Positions 25,928 to 34,934 are shown, counted from the stretch's first letter. The stretch: DNA of 64,000 bases from Alphaproteobacteria bacterium (GCA_016125135.1 WGMJ01000003.1:398317-462316), one strand, 5' to 3'. Notes: a model not told the origin generated them from the sequence alone. Translations and numbers: made by a program.

Positions 25928-26667
25928 TTATTTGTTTTTGCTTCGTCCGCTGCTGCGCCGGCTTTTTCTTTTGTCGGGGCGCTTGTTGATGGCACGTAAG
26001 GTCCAGCCTTCTCATTCAATGTTGAAATGATGCGTAAGTTACGCTCAACCTCTGTGCGGTTTGGCGCCATGCGCTTGGCTTCGCGTAATATTTCAATCGC
26101 TTCATCAACCTTCTCCTGTGCCGCCAATGACAGCGCAAGGTTATTCATCAGGGGCACTTTGTCGCCTTTCGCATGTTCGAGCGCTTTGCGGAACGCGGTT
26201 TCGGATTGCTCATGGAAGGTTTGTGCATCAAGTGAAATACCCAATACCTGCCATGCCTCGTAATTATTTTCATCAAGCTTGATCAGTTTGCGGGCTGTTG
26301 TTTCAGCGGCTTTGAATTCGCCACGGTCCATTTGCAGCATGGCGTATTCATTCAAAACAGCGGCGCTGGCTTTTGCGTCTTTGGCAAAGGGCCCGAGAAC
26401 AAGATTGGCTTTATTCAGTTCACCGTTCGCGCGAAGTGATTTGGCAAAGCGCAAAGCCACCTCAGGGTTTTGCGGGTTGCGTGCATAATATTTTTCCATC
26501 AGCGCGAGCGCTTCGGCATTATTACCACCGGCTTCGGCGCGTGCGGCAGCTGATTCCAAAGCACTATCAAGCCCTGCATTGCCTGACGTTGCAGGGCCTG
26601 TGGCACAGCCGGAAAGTGTAAGCGCAGCGATTGCGAAAAAAGCAAGAAGCGGAAGATGTTTGATCAT
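25924..26667 (-). CDS. TPR lipoprotein, TadD-like
   Basis: 247 residues with a lipoprotein signal (LLAFFAIAALTLSGC, acylated Cys near residue 21) and at least four tetratricopeptide repeats between about 50 and 215. Examples are ALALMEKYYARNPQNPEVAL, EAWQVLGISLDAQ and ALSLAAQEKVDEAIEIL, all of TPR shape. The tail is Ala/Lys/Pro rich. Its partner upstream (26667) is a CpaC N-domain protein with which it shares a stop/start base. That pairing suggests a TadD-like assembly lipoprotein of a tight-adherence (Tad/Flp) pilus system. TadD helps secretin assembly in known systems. Here the link is inference. Confidence 0.75.
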   Translation of the reverse strand: MIKHLPLLAFFAIAALTLSGCATGPATSGNAGLDSALESAAARAEAGGNNAEALALMEKYYARNPQNPEVALRFAKSLRANGELNKANLVLGPFAKDAKASAAVLNEYAMLQMDRGEFKAAETTARKLIKLDENNYEAWQVLGISLDAQTFHEQSETAFRKALEHAKGDKVPLMNNLALSLAAQEKVDEAIEILREAKRMAPNRTEVERNLRIISTLNEKAGPYVPSTSAPTKEKAGAAADEAKTNN

Positions 26668-27251
26668 TATTGTAAATCCTGTTGTTCTGCAGTGTCAGCC
26701 GCGGCAGGTTCCCTCGCGAATGTTTCTGAAGACAACGGGAGAGGCTCGGCCCCTATATCTGTAGCGTTTACAGAAGCTTCTGGCAAGGCACCCACAGGCG
26801 TTTCGATGCTGGCAGTCGCAGGATCGTGCGGGACAAAAACCTCATGGCACATATCAGGGCAGTAATACATGCTATAGGGCACACAATCCGGCTTATTGGG
26901 TGGGCAGGCACGGCGCACACGGATATAATCCTGCCGCGGGCTTGCGACAATCACGGTACGTTCCATAATAATGCTGCCATCTGTTCCAATAAGACTAAAA
27001 CTCGTTGCGCCAGGCTGACGCGGAATAACCACAACCGAGCGCGCGGTATCAGGCATCACACTGATATTTTTTTCATTACCGATAATAATATTCGCTACAT
27101 CCTGCTCGAGCTTCAGAATGGCTGGTTTATCGGGTGTTAGCTGGAGGGGAGGCATGGCGTTGCCGCCATGCTGCGCTGCGGGCACATAATCGGCAGCCGA
27201 CACAGGAAAGGCAATAAAAGCCATAAAAAGAAAAAGAGCAAAAAAGCGCAT
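26667..27251 (-). CDS. Stand-alone CpaC/RcpA N-terminal domain protein
   Basis: 194 residues with a signal peptide (FALFLFMAFIAFPVSA). Residues 35-105 match the N-terminal domain found in CpaC/RcpA secretins of Flp pili: DKPAILKLEQDVANIIIG, then NISVMPDTARSVVV and GATSFSLIGTDGSIIM. The secretin pore domain is absent. Instead there is a Cys-rich stretch (RACPPNKPDCVPYSMYYCPDMC, here named by its four spaced Cys) and a Pro/Ala/Glu tail. It is co-transcribed with the TPR lipoprotein and divergent from the prepilin-like genes. It may act as a periplasmic adaptor for a pilus or secretion machine. Confidence 0.75.
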   Translation of the reverse strand: MRFFALFLFMAFIAFPVSAADYVPAAQHGGNAMPPLQLTPDKPAILKLEQDVANIIIGNEKNISVMPDTARSVVVIPRQPGATSFSLIGTDGSIIMERTVIVASPRQDYIRVRRACPPNKPDCVPYSMYYCPDMCHEVFVPHDPATASIETPVGALPEASVNATDIGAEPLPLSSETFAREPAAADTAEQQDLQ

Positions 27252-27384
27252 AGATAAAACGGATATAAGAGGCTTTGCGGAAATAACAAGACGACCTATC
27301 TCCCATTTTAATGGTTTTTTCTGAAAAAAGAAATAAAGCTTTAACGCATTTTAATTAAATACTTTTCTGTTATAATTGGCAGAT

Positions 27385-28506
27385 ATGGGAATGGCACGGC
27401 AGCACACTCTCCGCAGCGCAAAAAACAGCGGTTTTACAATGGTCGAACTGGCCATTGTGGTGGCTGTTATTTCTGTTTTGCTGGCTGGCGCACTCGTCAT
27501 GACGGCCCCCCTCATGAAAACCGCGCAAGTGAATGATACGCGCGAAAAACTGAACCGTATTGCCAAGGCGCTTTCACTCTACGCCGTTACAAATTACCGG
27601 ATACCATGTCCTGCTAAACCAAATCGGACTATGGGCGGTACGCCTCCTCCTTTCGGGTATGAAAATGGTAGCGGGGCGACAGGCGCGGCTACTCCTGACG
27701 GGTGCCCTGCTGGTCTCAATTCTCGCGAAGGCATTGTGCCCTTTAAAACTCTCGGGCTTTCAGAAGCCATGGTAAAAGATGCGTGGGGAAATTTTTTCAC
27801 CTACGCGGTTTCTCCTGCTTTCACATGGAACACAAAACTCGGGACAAACCCTGCAACCATTCACCCTACCTGCAGAACGCAGGAATGGATGTTTGATTCC
27901 TATATTGATGCTGATGGCGATGTCCAGCTCAGAAACCGCAGCCCCGACAAGGCCCGTTTTTGCTGTCCGGGTGTGCCAGATACAGCTGATGCAACTGATG
28001 GTGATTTAATCATTAATGAAGGTGATCCGCCTACATGGGTAGGCCTTACAAGGGTTTCTGGAGCTGCCCCAACTGATTTGGGATATGATACGGTCGATGA
28101 GTTAACGCCGCGCGTACTTGAAGATGATGCCGAGAGCAATCCTGCGGGGGACACAATCTTGAATTGTCCGGCGGCTAATCCCGCAGACCCCTGTTGGGAC
28201 GATTATTATATTTCAGCCCCGCGCCCCCCGAAATATGTTACAAGCAACGTACCAGCCTTTGTTATTGTCAGCCATGGCGCCAATGGACGCGGCGTCTACA
28301 TTGTTGACGGCGGCGCTGCTGGAACCAAGGCCAATACAACTTCATCTGCAAGCCAGCGTGAGTATGATAATATGACCGCCGATAAATCCTTTTCCGATTA
28401 CCCCTATTTCTTCAATGATACAGCTAACCCTTATGATGATTTAATGATATGGCGTACACAAGAACAGATGTTCGCGGAGTATGGAGGATCATGCAACCTT
28501 CCATAA
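27385..28506 (+). CDS. Prepilin-like protein 1 of a tandem triplet
   Basis: About 373 residues. ATGs at 27385 and 27391 are both possible. The N-terminus is a type IV prepilin/pseudopilin signal: short basic leader, then SGFTMVELAIVVAVISVLL with cleavage expected between Gly and Phe and the Glu5 rule satisfied. The large globular part shares blocks with the next two genes: IPCPAKP, GIVPFKTLGL, KDAWGNFFTYAVSP, ARFCCPG, VIVSHGANGRG, and a C-terminal DDLMIWRTQEQMF ending GGSCNLP. Paired Cys suggest disulphides in the exported form. It overlaps the next gene by 16 bases. Confidence 0.8.
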   Translation: MGMARQHTLRSAKNSGFTMVELAIVVAVISVLLAGALVMTAPLMKTAQVNDTREKLNRIAKALSLYAVTNYRIPCPAKPNRTMGGTPPPFGYENGSGATGAATPDGCPAGLNSREGIVPFKTLGLSEAMVKDAWGNFFTYAVSPAFTWNTKLGTNPATIHPTCRTQEWMFDSYIDADGDVQLRNRSPDKARFCCPGVPDTADATDGDLIINEGDPPTWVGLTRVSGAAPTDLGYDTVDELTPRVLEDDAESNPAGDTILNCPAANPADPCWDDYYISAPRPPKYVTSNVPAFVIVSHGANGRGVYIVDGGAAGTKANTTSSASQREYDNMTADKSFSDYPYFFNDTANPYDDLMIWRTQEQMFAEYGGSCNLP

Positions 28507-29693
28507 CCAAAAACAAAAAGGAACAAGGCTTCACATTGATGGAGCTTGCGGTTGGCTTGCTGGTTGCAAGCCTTATTATGGCGGCGGGCCTCGCTGTTTA
28601 TAACGCAGGCAAACAACAAGATGCGATTATGCTAACACAGCAAAGGATGGACAGGCTCACGCAAGTGCTGGCGCAATACGCAAACGCCAATGGCCGGTTG
28701 CCGTGCCCTGCAGACCCTTCTGTTGATACCGTGTTGTTTGGCTGGGAGCGTGGTGTCAATCAAGCGCGGCTTAGTGATACACATACGCCGCGCCCCGCTG
28801 CGGGCAGTACCTGCGCCTTGTGGGACAATGATTTGAGTGTAACCGAGAATGTGGGCATTGTGCCGTATCTCAGTCTGGGTTTGAAGGATGAAGATGCGCG
28901 CGATGGTTGGGGCCGTTATTTCACCTATGCTGTTCCTCCCGTGCTGGCACAAATTAACGATGACACAAATGAAGCTACCGACACCGCTGCCTTGAGAGAG
29001 GATGAGGGTAAAGTATACCTGCGTTGTATGACGCCTGAATGGGTACAGCTGGATGAGACGGAGGCGGCCGCTAGCAATAATGCCTACGATGATCCTGCGG
29101 ATTTTTATAATAATATTAATAGTATAAAAGCAAAATTCTGTTGCCTGAAAGGGGGATATGACTCTCCTTATAGCGATACTGACGACATTGTTATGCATTT
29201 TACCCAGACGCCGGGCGGGTATGATGAAAGCACCTTGATTGATGCACTTCACCCCCGTAATGCTGATAATGAATTTTACAACAGCTTACGGGATGGGACC
29301 GAGAATTACTTTTTTTCTATTGCCCAGGATCCTGCGGATATGGATCCTGTTGTCGAGGTTCCCATGACAGCGCCGCAAGGGCCCATAGCGGGGTATGCCG
29401 CCGCCGCCGCGCGTCCGTACGAAAACCTCCATCGCCTGCAAAGAATGGCAGTAGTAGCTTACGTGATTGTTAGCCATGGCAAGAACGGTTATGGTGCGTA
29501 TCTGGCGAATAATGCCTTTGACATTTATCTGCCTTCTGCCAGAAGTGTGGCCGAAGAAGAAAATAGTGATGGTGACAAATTCTTTGTCGAAGGCCCTGCT
29601 GGTGGTCCTGCGGGCCGCTTTGATGACATAGTAATCTGGCGTACACAGATCAGTTTAATGGCGGATGCGGGCGCATCCTGCGCGCTACCATGA
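28491..29693 (+). CDS. Prepilin-like protein 2 of a tandem triplet
   Basis: About 400 residues from the ATG at 28491, which has a GGAGGATC ribosome site inside the preceding gene. A longer frame from 28449 is rejected. The prepilin signal is KEQGFTLMELAVGLLVASLI with a canonical Gly/Phe cleavage point. Shared blocks with its neighbours: LPCPADP, GIVPYLSLGL, DGWGRYFTYAVPP, AKFCC, VIVSHGKNGYGAYL and FDDIVIWRTQISLM before a final SCALP. It is much larger than a major pilin, so a minor pilin or pseudopilin tip protein is more likely. It is coupled to the third copy by ATGA. Confidence 0.8.
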   Translation: MQPSITKNKKEQGFTLMELAVGLLVASLIMAAGLAVYNAGKQQDAIMLTQQRMDRLTQVLAQYANANGRLPCPADPSVDTVLFGWERGVNQARLSDTHTPRPAAGSTCALWDNDLSVTENVGIVPYLSLGLKDEDARDGWGRYFTYAVPPVLAQINDDTNEATDTAALREDEGKVYLRCMTPEWVQLDETEAAASNNAYDDPADFYNNINSIKAKFCCLKGGYDSPYSDTDDIVMHFTQTPGGYDESTLIDALHPRNADNEFYNSLRDGTENYFFSIAQDPADMDPVVEVPMTAPQGPIAGYAAAAARPYENLHRLQRMAVVAYVIVSHGKNGYGAYLANNAFDIYLPSARSVAEEENSDGDKFFVEGPAGGPAGRFDDIVIWRTQISLMADAGASCALP

Positions 29694-30679
29694 GGACGGG
29701 AATGGGTATAAAAAATATTCCAGCTGGGCGTCACAATGAAGCGGGTATCGCATTGATTATTGCGGCTGTTGCATTGCTTGCGGTCAGTTCCTTTGTTGTA
29801 TTTGGCACTGGTTTCATTAAAGGGAAAGACAGGGACGATTCCAACCTCATGACGCGTCAAAAAATGGAGCGCATCATGACGCAGGCAGCGGCTTTCGCAC
29901 AAATGTATAACCGCCTACCCTGTGCAGCTGATCCGAAGGATGACAGGTTTGATATTGATTTTGGAGCAGAAGATAGAGATGGTGCGGGTGAGGTTTGCGA
30001 TAGTTACGATGGCATTGTCCCCTTCCGCGCTTTCGGGATTCAGGAGCGTGATGTGAAGGATGCCTATGGCCGGTACATTACCTACCATGTGAGTCCTGTT
30101 TTCACCGATCTGGACAGGTATGAAGATGAGGGTGTGGATGTGGGCGATCGATGCCGGTATAGCGAAGACGAAATATGGATAGGCGATATGCCCCTTGACG
30201 GGAACGCGGGGCCTAATGCAGATGTGCGGAATTTGAACCCTGCAAAAGCAAAATTCTGCTGTCCTGATATTAGTGTTCATGCACCAGGCACTGATATTTC
30301 TGTGACAAAACAAGGTGCTGCCCTTGTTATTCGGGTGGGAACGGCTGACATCACCGCGCGCTCAAATGGGAATGTGGGCGGTATTGATGCGGGTATTAAT
30401 TACGTTGATGTCAACGAGGACGTGAACCATGAAGCGGTTGCCGTGATGCTGGTAAGTCATGGTTATAATGGTGTCGGCGCCTATCTGGGCGGCAATGCGC
30501 AGGTTGCTGGCGATGGAGGTAATGATGAGGATGCCAATAGTGATGGTGACGCTGCTTTTATCGATAAATCATTTATCTACGCATCGGGAAATGCTTACTT
30601 TGACGATATTCTTCTTTATAAAACGCAGAACCAGCTTTACGCCATGTTGGGTGGCACATGTGTAAAGCCTTTCAGATAA
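29690..30679 (+). CDS. Prepilin-like protein 3 of a tandem triplet
   Basis: 329 residues, start overlapping the stop of copy 2. The leader is basic, then NEAGIALIIAAVALLAV, a hydrophobic helix after Gly but without the FTxxE residues, so it is a degenerate prepilin signal like those of PilX- or GspK-type minor pilins. The exported part keeps the same blocks: LPCAADP, GIVPFRAFGI, KDAYGRYITYHVSP, AKFCCPD, LVSHGYNGVGAYL and FDDILLYKTQNQL ending GGTC. The missing Glu5 suggests it starts or caps an assembly of the other two, by analogy with GspK. This is inference. Confidence 0.78.
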   Translation: MRTGMGIKNIPAGRHNEAGIALIIAAVALLAVSSFVVFGTGFIKGKDRDDSNLMTRQKMERIMTQAAAFAQMYNRLPCAADPKDDRFDIDFGAEDRDGAGEVCDSYDGIVPFRAFGIQERDVKDAYGRYITYHVSPVFTDLDRYEDEGVDVGDRCRYSEDEIWIGDMPLDGNAGPNADVRNLNPAKAKFCCPDISVHAPGTDISVTKQGAALVIRVGTADITARSNGNVGGIDAGINYVDVNEDVNHEAVAVMLVSHGYNGVGAYLGGNAQVAGDGGNDEDANSDGDAAFIDKSFIYASGNAYFDDILLYKTQNQLYAMLGGTCVKPFR

Positions 30680-30689
30680 TTTGACAGCA

Positions 30690-31553
30690 ATGCGTTCAAT
30701 CAGAAAAATCGGGTACGACAGTGGCTGGGGCAACAAGGATTATGGTTGTCAGGACGGACCGCTGGCACTAGAAAAAAAATTAGGCGTTGAATCAATTGGC
30801 GCATCGATGCTGGCTCAGCGCGCCGCCTACCAGACAAAAGAATCATGCTTGCCTTTGCTTCTTGCCAGTCTTGGGTTGCTGAAAGAGGCGGTAACCGACG
30901 CGCTTCAGAAAAAGGAAATTCCTGTTGTATTTGGTGGTGACCATACATGCGCTGTTGCGACATGGTCAGCCGTGGCAGAGTTTTATGCTGGCAAGGAGTG
31001 TGGTCTTCTCTGGCTGGATGCCCATCTGGATGCGCATACTGCAGCCACCGCGCATGAAGGCAAATGGGGAGGCTGGTGGCATGGCATGCCGATTGCAGCG
31101 CTGACAGGTGGCGAGAAAGACGTTTTTAAGGATATCGCAGGCGGTAAACAACAAATAAAGCCTAAGAATTTAGAGCAGATCGGCATACGCAGCTTCGAGC
31201 CTGCTGAAGAAAAATATGTGCAGGCGCATAATATTGCCGTGACCTACGCGCAGGACATCGCAGCGGGTGGATTTGTACAATGCTTTCATGACAAGCTTGA
31301 ACGGATTGTAGCCAGCACGGACATTTTTGGCATTTCAATTGATCTTGACGGGTTTGATCCGCGTGATGTCCCCGGTGTTGGTACGCCGGAAGAGGGCGGC
31401 ATCAGACTAGCAGAAGCGCTGGAGACTTTAAAAGACTTAGGGCGTCATGAAAAACTGGTAGCGGTTGAAATAGTTGAATTTAATCCGCATCATGACGAAA
31501 ATAATAAAACGCTTGATGCCATAGAAAAATTACTGGATACAATTTTCTCATGA
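30690..31553 (+). CDS. Arginase/agmatinase-family ureohydrolase
   Basis: 287 residues from the ATG at 30690. A TTG nine bases earlier is possible. It has all the binuclear manganese motifs of the ureohydrolase family: VVFGGDHTCAVA, LLWLDAHLDAHT and SIDLDGFDPRDVPGVGTPE, with the conserved Asp and His residues. The substrate is probably arginine (giving ornithine and urea) because the PGVGTPEEGG ending resembles bacterial arginases, but agmatine or a formyl-substrate cannot be excluded. It follows the prepilin-like genes after 10 bases and overlaps the next gene by 4, so it seems part of that transcript, which is unexpected. Confidence 0.88.
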   Translation: MRSIRKIGYDSGWGNKDYGCQDGPLALEKKLGVESIGASMLAQRAAYQTKESCLPLLLASLGLLKEAVTDALQKKEIPVVFGGDHTCAVATWSAVAEFYAGKECGLLWLDAHLDAHTAATAHEGKWGGWWHGMPIAALTGGEKDVFKDIAGGKQQIKPKNLEQIGIRSFEPAEEKYVQAHNIAVTYAQDIAAGGFVQCFHDKLERIVASTDIFGISIDLDGFDPRDVPGVGTPEEGGIRLAEALETLKDLGRHEKLVAVEIVEFNPHHDENNKTLDAIEKLLDTIFS

Positions 31554-32272
31554 GATTTTTTCTTCTTTATTTCCTATTTCTTTTTATCACATCCCCTGTT
31601 TGGGCCGAACCAGCAACAACAAACAGCATGAAGCATATGCAGGTGACGCAGCCTGCTCCCGACCCTGTGCAAAAAAAGGAAATTACACCCGCGCCGGAGA
31701 AAACATCTCCGCTTCCAGAAGAGGATAAAACCGCGCCACAGCTGGAACCGGAAAAAGAAACAACAAAAGAAAATTATTTTATGCCGCTCGAGAAAACGGC
31801 GCCTTGGGCAATGATGGATGAGATTATCAGTGAAAATAAAGAGCAGCAGCAAATAGCCATCAATGCTGCCGAGAAAGATGCAAGCATTGTTCCACCAATG
31901 GGACTGTTATTTGTTTCCAAAAGGCTTGCCGCACAGAACAAGATTGACGACGCCGCGCTGTTTTTCTTTCTGGCACAATTACGTGCACAGTTTGATGCCA
32001 AACGCTTGAGCCGGAAAACGCCTGATGTTGCCTTTATACAAAGCTCGCAAGGGACCGGCACGCGTGTAACGAAATGGTTGCTCGCTGATAGTAACCGCAT
32101 TAAGCGGCTGATGGAGCGCTTGAGTGTGATGGAAGCACAAACTGCCTATGCTTATGACCCTGGTTTTAATTCCCAGAACCCGCAACCGATGGAAGAATGG
32201 GAAAAATTACGGGCGCGCGTTGAAAATGATGTGATGCTTATGCTGCAATCACTTGCCGGCGTGACAGAATAA
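31550..32272 (+). CDS. Hypothetical exported protein, 240 residues
   Basis: A signal peptide (FFLLYFLFLFITSPVWA) is followed by a Pro/Glu/Lys-rich linker (residues about 30-85). A helical domain follows (NKEQQQIAINAAEKDASIV; RLAAQNKIDDAALFFFLAQLRAQF, shown in pieces) that reads like solenoid helices, ending in VMLMLQSLAGVTE. The linker-plus-domain layout suits a periplasm-spanning protein. No family is recognised. It overlaps the arginase-family gene by 4 bases, so it is probably co-transcribed. Its end overlaps ribF convergently by 35 bases. Confidence 0.6.
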   Translation: MRFFLLYFLFLFITSPVWAEPATTNSMKHMQVTQPAPDPVQKKEITPAPEKTSPLPEEDKTAPQLEPEKETTKENYFMPLEKTAPWAMMDEIISENKEQQQIAINAAEKDASIVPPMGLLFVSKRLAAQNKIDDAALFFFLAQLRAQFDAKRLSRKTPDVAFIQSSQGTGTRVTKWLLADSNRIKRLMERLSVMEAQTAYAYDPGFNSQNPQPMEEWEKLRARVENDVMLMLQSLAGVTE

Positions 32273-33176
32273 AACGTATTTTCTGGCAATCTGTTTCTAT
32301 CTGTTCTTTAAGTGCATCAAGTGATTCAAACTTCTCTTCAGCACGAATGCGCAATAAAGGCCGTATGCTGATATTCTTGTCGTAAATATCACCTGTAAAA
32401 TCAAGGATATGCGCCTCCAGCAAGGCTTCCGCTGTTTTAAACATCGGGCGGATACCGATATTCAGCGCAGCTTGTCGCCATTCTTTTTCGCCTTCAATTC
32501 TCACGAGCCCTGCGTAAATCCCGTAAGCCGGGTGAATTGTTTCGCGTAGCGGCACGTTTGCTGTCGGGTAGCCTAATGTCCGTCCGCGCTTGTCACCATG
32601 GCAAACAATGCCCTTTACCGTCCATGTCCAGCCTAGCATACTGCTTGCTTCTTCAATTTCACCCGCGGCAATCAGGCTACGTATATGTGACGAGGAATAG
32701 GGCTTGCCATCGGCTGTTGTAACCGGTGCAAGTGTGGTCAAAGCAAAGCCGTTTTCCCGCAAGGTTTCAGCCGAGCCGGTGCGCATATGGCCGAAATGGA
32801 AATTCTCGCCAACAACAAGGTTGTCCGTGCCAAGATCATGGCGTAAAACGCGGTTCATGAAATCATCGGCACTTGTATGCGCCAATTTCTCGTTGAAATT
32901 CATTGTAAAAATGAAATCGGGTTTTGCATAGGCAAGCTGTTCGAGGCGATGTCCGCCCGGTGTAATGCGAAAGGGCGCTGTACTTTTCGAGAAATAACTG
33001 CGCGGGTGCGGGTCAAACGTCAGGATGCCGAAGGGCCGACCTGCGGCGAGGGCGCGTTTGCGGGCAAGTTCCAGCAAAGCCTGATGCCCACGGTGAACGC
33101 CATCAAAATTACCAATTGCCAGCACTGCGCCTTTGGCTGTGTCGGGTATTGTTTGTGGTGCGGTAAAGATTTGCAT
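32238..33176 (-). CDS. ribF: Bifunctional riboflavin kinase / FAD synthetase
   Basis: Makes FMN and then FAD from riboflavin. 312 residues from the ATG at 33176. An upstream in-frame start at 33245 would overlap the preceding gene and add a non-homologous leader. The N-terminal FAD synthetase domain has AIGNFDGVHRGHQALL and FDPHPRSYF; the C-terminal kinase domain has VCHGDKRGRTLGYPTAN, the motif RxLGxPTAN, and HILDFTGDIYDKNI. Typical length and domain order. It lies 22 bases downstream of the Ppx/GppA gene. No riboflavin riboswitch was noticed in front of it. Confidence 0.95.
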   Translation of the reverse strand: MQIFTAPQTIPDTAKGAVLAIGNFDGVHRGHQALLELARKRALAAGRPFGILTFDPHPRSYFSKSTAPFRITPGGHRLEQLAYAKPDFIFTMNFNEKLAHTSADDFMNRVLRHDLGTDNLVVGENFHFGHMRTGSAETLRENGFALTTLAPVTTADGKPYSSSHIRSLIAAGEIEEASSMLGWTWTVKGIVCHGDKRGRTLGYPTANVPLRETIHPAYGIYAGLVRIEGEKEWRQAALNIGIRPMFKTAEALLEAHILDFTGDIYDKNISIRPLLRIRAEEKFESLDALKEQIETDCQKIRFILSRRQVIAA

Positions 33177-33198
33177 GAAAAAGTACAGGGCGGAGTTA

Positions 33199-34167
33199 TC
33201 AGGGAGAGCCAAGGCCCTTCTTCTGTCCGGGCGCGTTTTGCTCAAGTGCTTTTAGTTCGGGCATGAGCATAGGCACTACACGGTCTGCCAATATACCCTC
33301 CCGTAAACCGGTCCGCGAGAAGACAATCTGTTTGGGCTGCAAATCATCAATCATCACTTGCAAAAGTTCAGATGCATAGCGCATCTGCTCGGCACGGTCA
33401 TGGACCTTAATGCCATATTCTTTCATAATTTGCTCGGGCGTTTTGCCTGCAAAATCATCAAGCAGTTTCATGAACTTTTCGGGGCTAAAACTGAGCCCAT
33501 GCAGATCTTCTTTGTTATCACGCTGGGCAAGGCAGGCGCGCCCGATAGCACGGAAGGTGCCGCCAACAATGTATAAATTCTCAGGGTCTATGTATCTGTA
33601 ATCAAGTGTATCCAGCTCTTCACCTATTTGGCGGGCGCGCTCACCGTCCCCCATCGCTTTCAGGCGTAAATTCCCGAGCTGGAAACTATAGGTGTTCTCT
33701 TTGACATGGCCGTCTTTCACACGTGCCATGTCAAGGCTGCCGCCACCTTGGTCTGCAACAATACCATCTGCTTTCTTAAAGCCAGAGCAAACACCAAGCG
33801 CTGAGAGCCGTGCTTCTGTATCGCCGTCAATGACGTTAATTTCCAGTCCGTGCTTTTGCTTCATTTCAGCACAAAACTCAGCGCCATCAGTTGCATCACG
33901 CAATGCGGCGGTGCCGACTGCATAAATGCGTGCACCCAGCTCTTCCGCGCGTTTTACAAATTCAGCCAGCACGGCCCGCGCCTTGTCTTTACCTTCAACG
34001 CTCAGCTTACCGGTTTTCTGGATATCAGCACCAAGCTTACAGAGTGTTTTATATTCTTCTTTAGGGAGGGCGCGCCATGTGCCGTCGGAATAAACATCAT
34101 AGAAAACAGCCCGCACGGAATTGGAGCCGATATCGACGACACAGCAGGGAAGCTTAGCAAGCGCCAT
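33199..34167 (-). CDS. Ppx/GppA-family phosphatase
   Basis: 322 residues from the ATG at 34167, preceded by GAGGAA. ATGs at 34182 and 34200 are also possible. It shows the ASKHA-fold motifs of exopolyphosphatase/pppGpp phosphohydrolase: VVDIGSNSVRAVFYDV, YAVGTAALRDA and VADQGGGSLDMARV. It may cleave polyphosphate or pppGpp, linking it to the stringent response. It lacks the C-terminal HD domain of the long Ppx form, so it is the short type. It lies directly upstream of ribF. The division of labour between Ppx and GppA cannot be told from sequence. Confidence 0.88.
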   Translation of the reverse strand: MALAKLPCCVVDIGSNSVRAVFYDVYSDGTWRALPKEEYKTLCKLGADIQKTGKLSVEGKDKARAVLAEFVKRAEELGARIYAVGTAALRDATDGAEFCAEMKQKHGLEINVIDGDTEARLSALGVCSGFKKADGIVADQGGGSLDMARVKDGHVKENTYSFQLGNLRLKAMGDGERARQIGEELDTLDYRYIDPENLYIVGGTFRAIGRACLAQRDNKEDLHGLSFSPEKFMKLLDDFAGKTPEQIMKEYGIKVHDRAEQMRYASELLQVMIDDLQPKQIVFSRTGLREGILADRVVPMLMPELKALEQNAPGQKKGLGSP

Positions 34168-34267
34168 TTTTTTCTTCCTCATACAAGGCTCCGTAACCAA
34201 AAGGTTCTTTGCCCTTGATAATGGCTTTATTCTAGGTTGTCCAGCGTAAAGGGAAGCTTAAAAATAG

Positions 34268-34828
34268 CTAAAGTTTTTTGTAATAATAACGCCCGGCAAT
34301 AACTTTGCCGTCAATTTTGGCATATTCGGGGTGGGTGCCAATCAACTGGTAGTGGGCGCTTTCATAAAGCTGGATAGCGGTTGTCTGGGTCTCGCGGACA
34401 TCGAGGTTGATGATCTCGTAGCCTTCCTTGAAAGCTTCTTTCTCGACATAGTCGAGCAGCATGCGTGAAAGGCCATGACCACGGGCCCAGGGTGCGATAA
34501 ACAGGTTTGTCAGGTTGACAGCAAAGCTTTGGGCTTCGTTATTTTTGGGTGGGCGCACGAGTTGCGCGGCGCCACAAATAACGCCATCAAGCCGCGCGAC
34601 AAAAAGCGCACGGATGGGCATGGCAACAACACCTTCCCAGAAACGTTGCAGTGCTGCACGCGGCGGAATTTTCGTCCAGCCAAAACCACCACCCGCATGA
34701 ATTGCAGAGTCGGTGGCATCACACAGATCATTCAAATCAGCGGCCGAGAGTTTTGCCGTTATACGTTCAACGGCAAGCACGGGCTTGAGTGATGTGGCGG
34801 CATTATGCTGTTGCAAGGGCGTATCCAT
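34268..34828 (-). CDS. GNAT-family N-acetyltransferase
   Basis: 186 residues with a single GNAT domain. The acetyl-CoA-binding motif A appears as LTNLFIAPWARGHGLSRMLLDY, where the RGHGLS core is the pyrophosphate loop, followed by a motif-B helix and the INLDVRETQTTAIQLYESAHYQ segment with LYES and the Tyr typical of the family. The first 50 residues bind the acceptor. The acceptor itself is unknown. It is an isolated gene between TerC and Ppx/GppA. Confidence 0.85.
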   Translation of the reverse strand: MDTPLQQHNAATSLKPVLAVERITAKLSAADLNDLCDATDSAIHAGGGFGWTKIPPRAALQRFWEGVVAMPIRALFVARLDGVICGAAQLVRPPKNNEAQSFAVNLTNLFIAPWARGHGLSRMLLDYVEKEAFKEGYEIINLDVRETQTTAIQLYESAHYQLIGTHPEYAKIDGKVIAGRYYYKKL

Positions 34829-34934
34829 TCATTTTCTGCGTATCTATCTATTCCAACAGACAAAAATAAACAAATAGAAAAAATGTTGCGCGGCGCAAAA
34901 ACGTGCTTTGATAAGTGCCTGAAATTTTTCAGAA

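Noticed and set aside
33177..33245. Longer form of RibF starting at 33245
   Set aside because: It overlaps the upstream Ppx/GppA gene and adds residues before the conserved start of the FAD synthetase domain.
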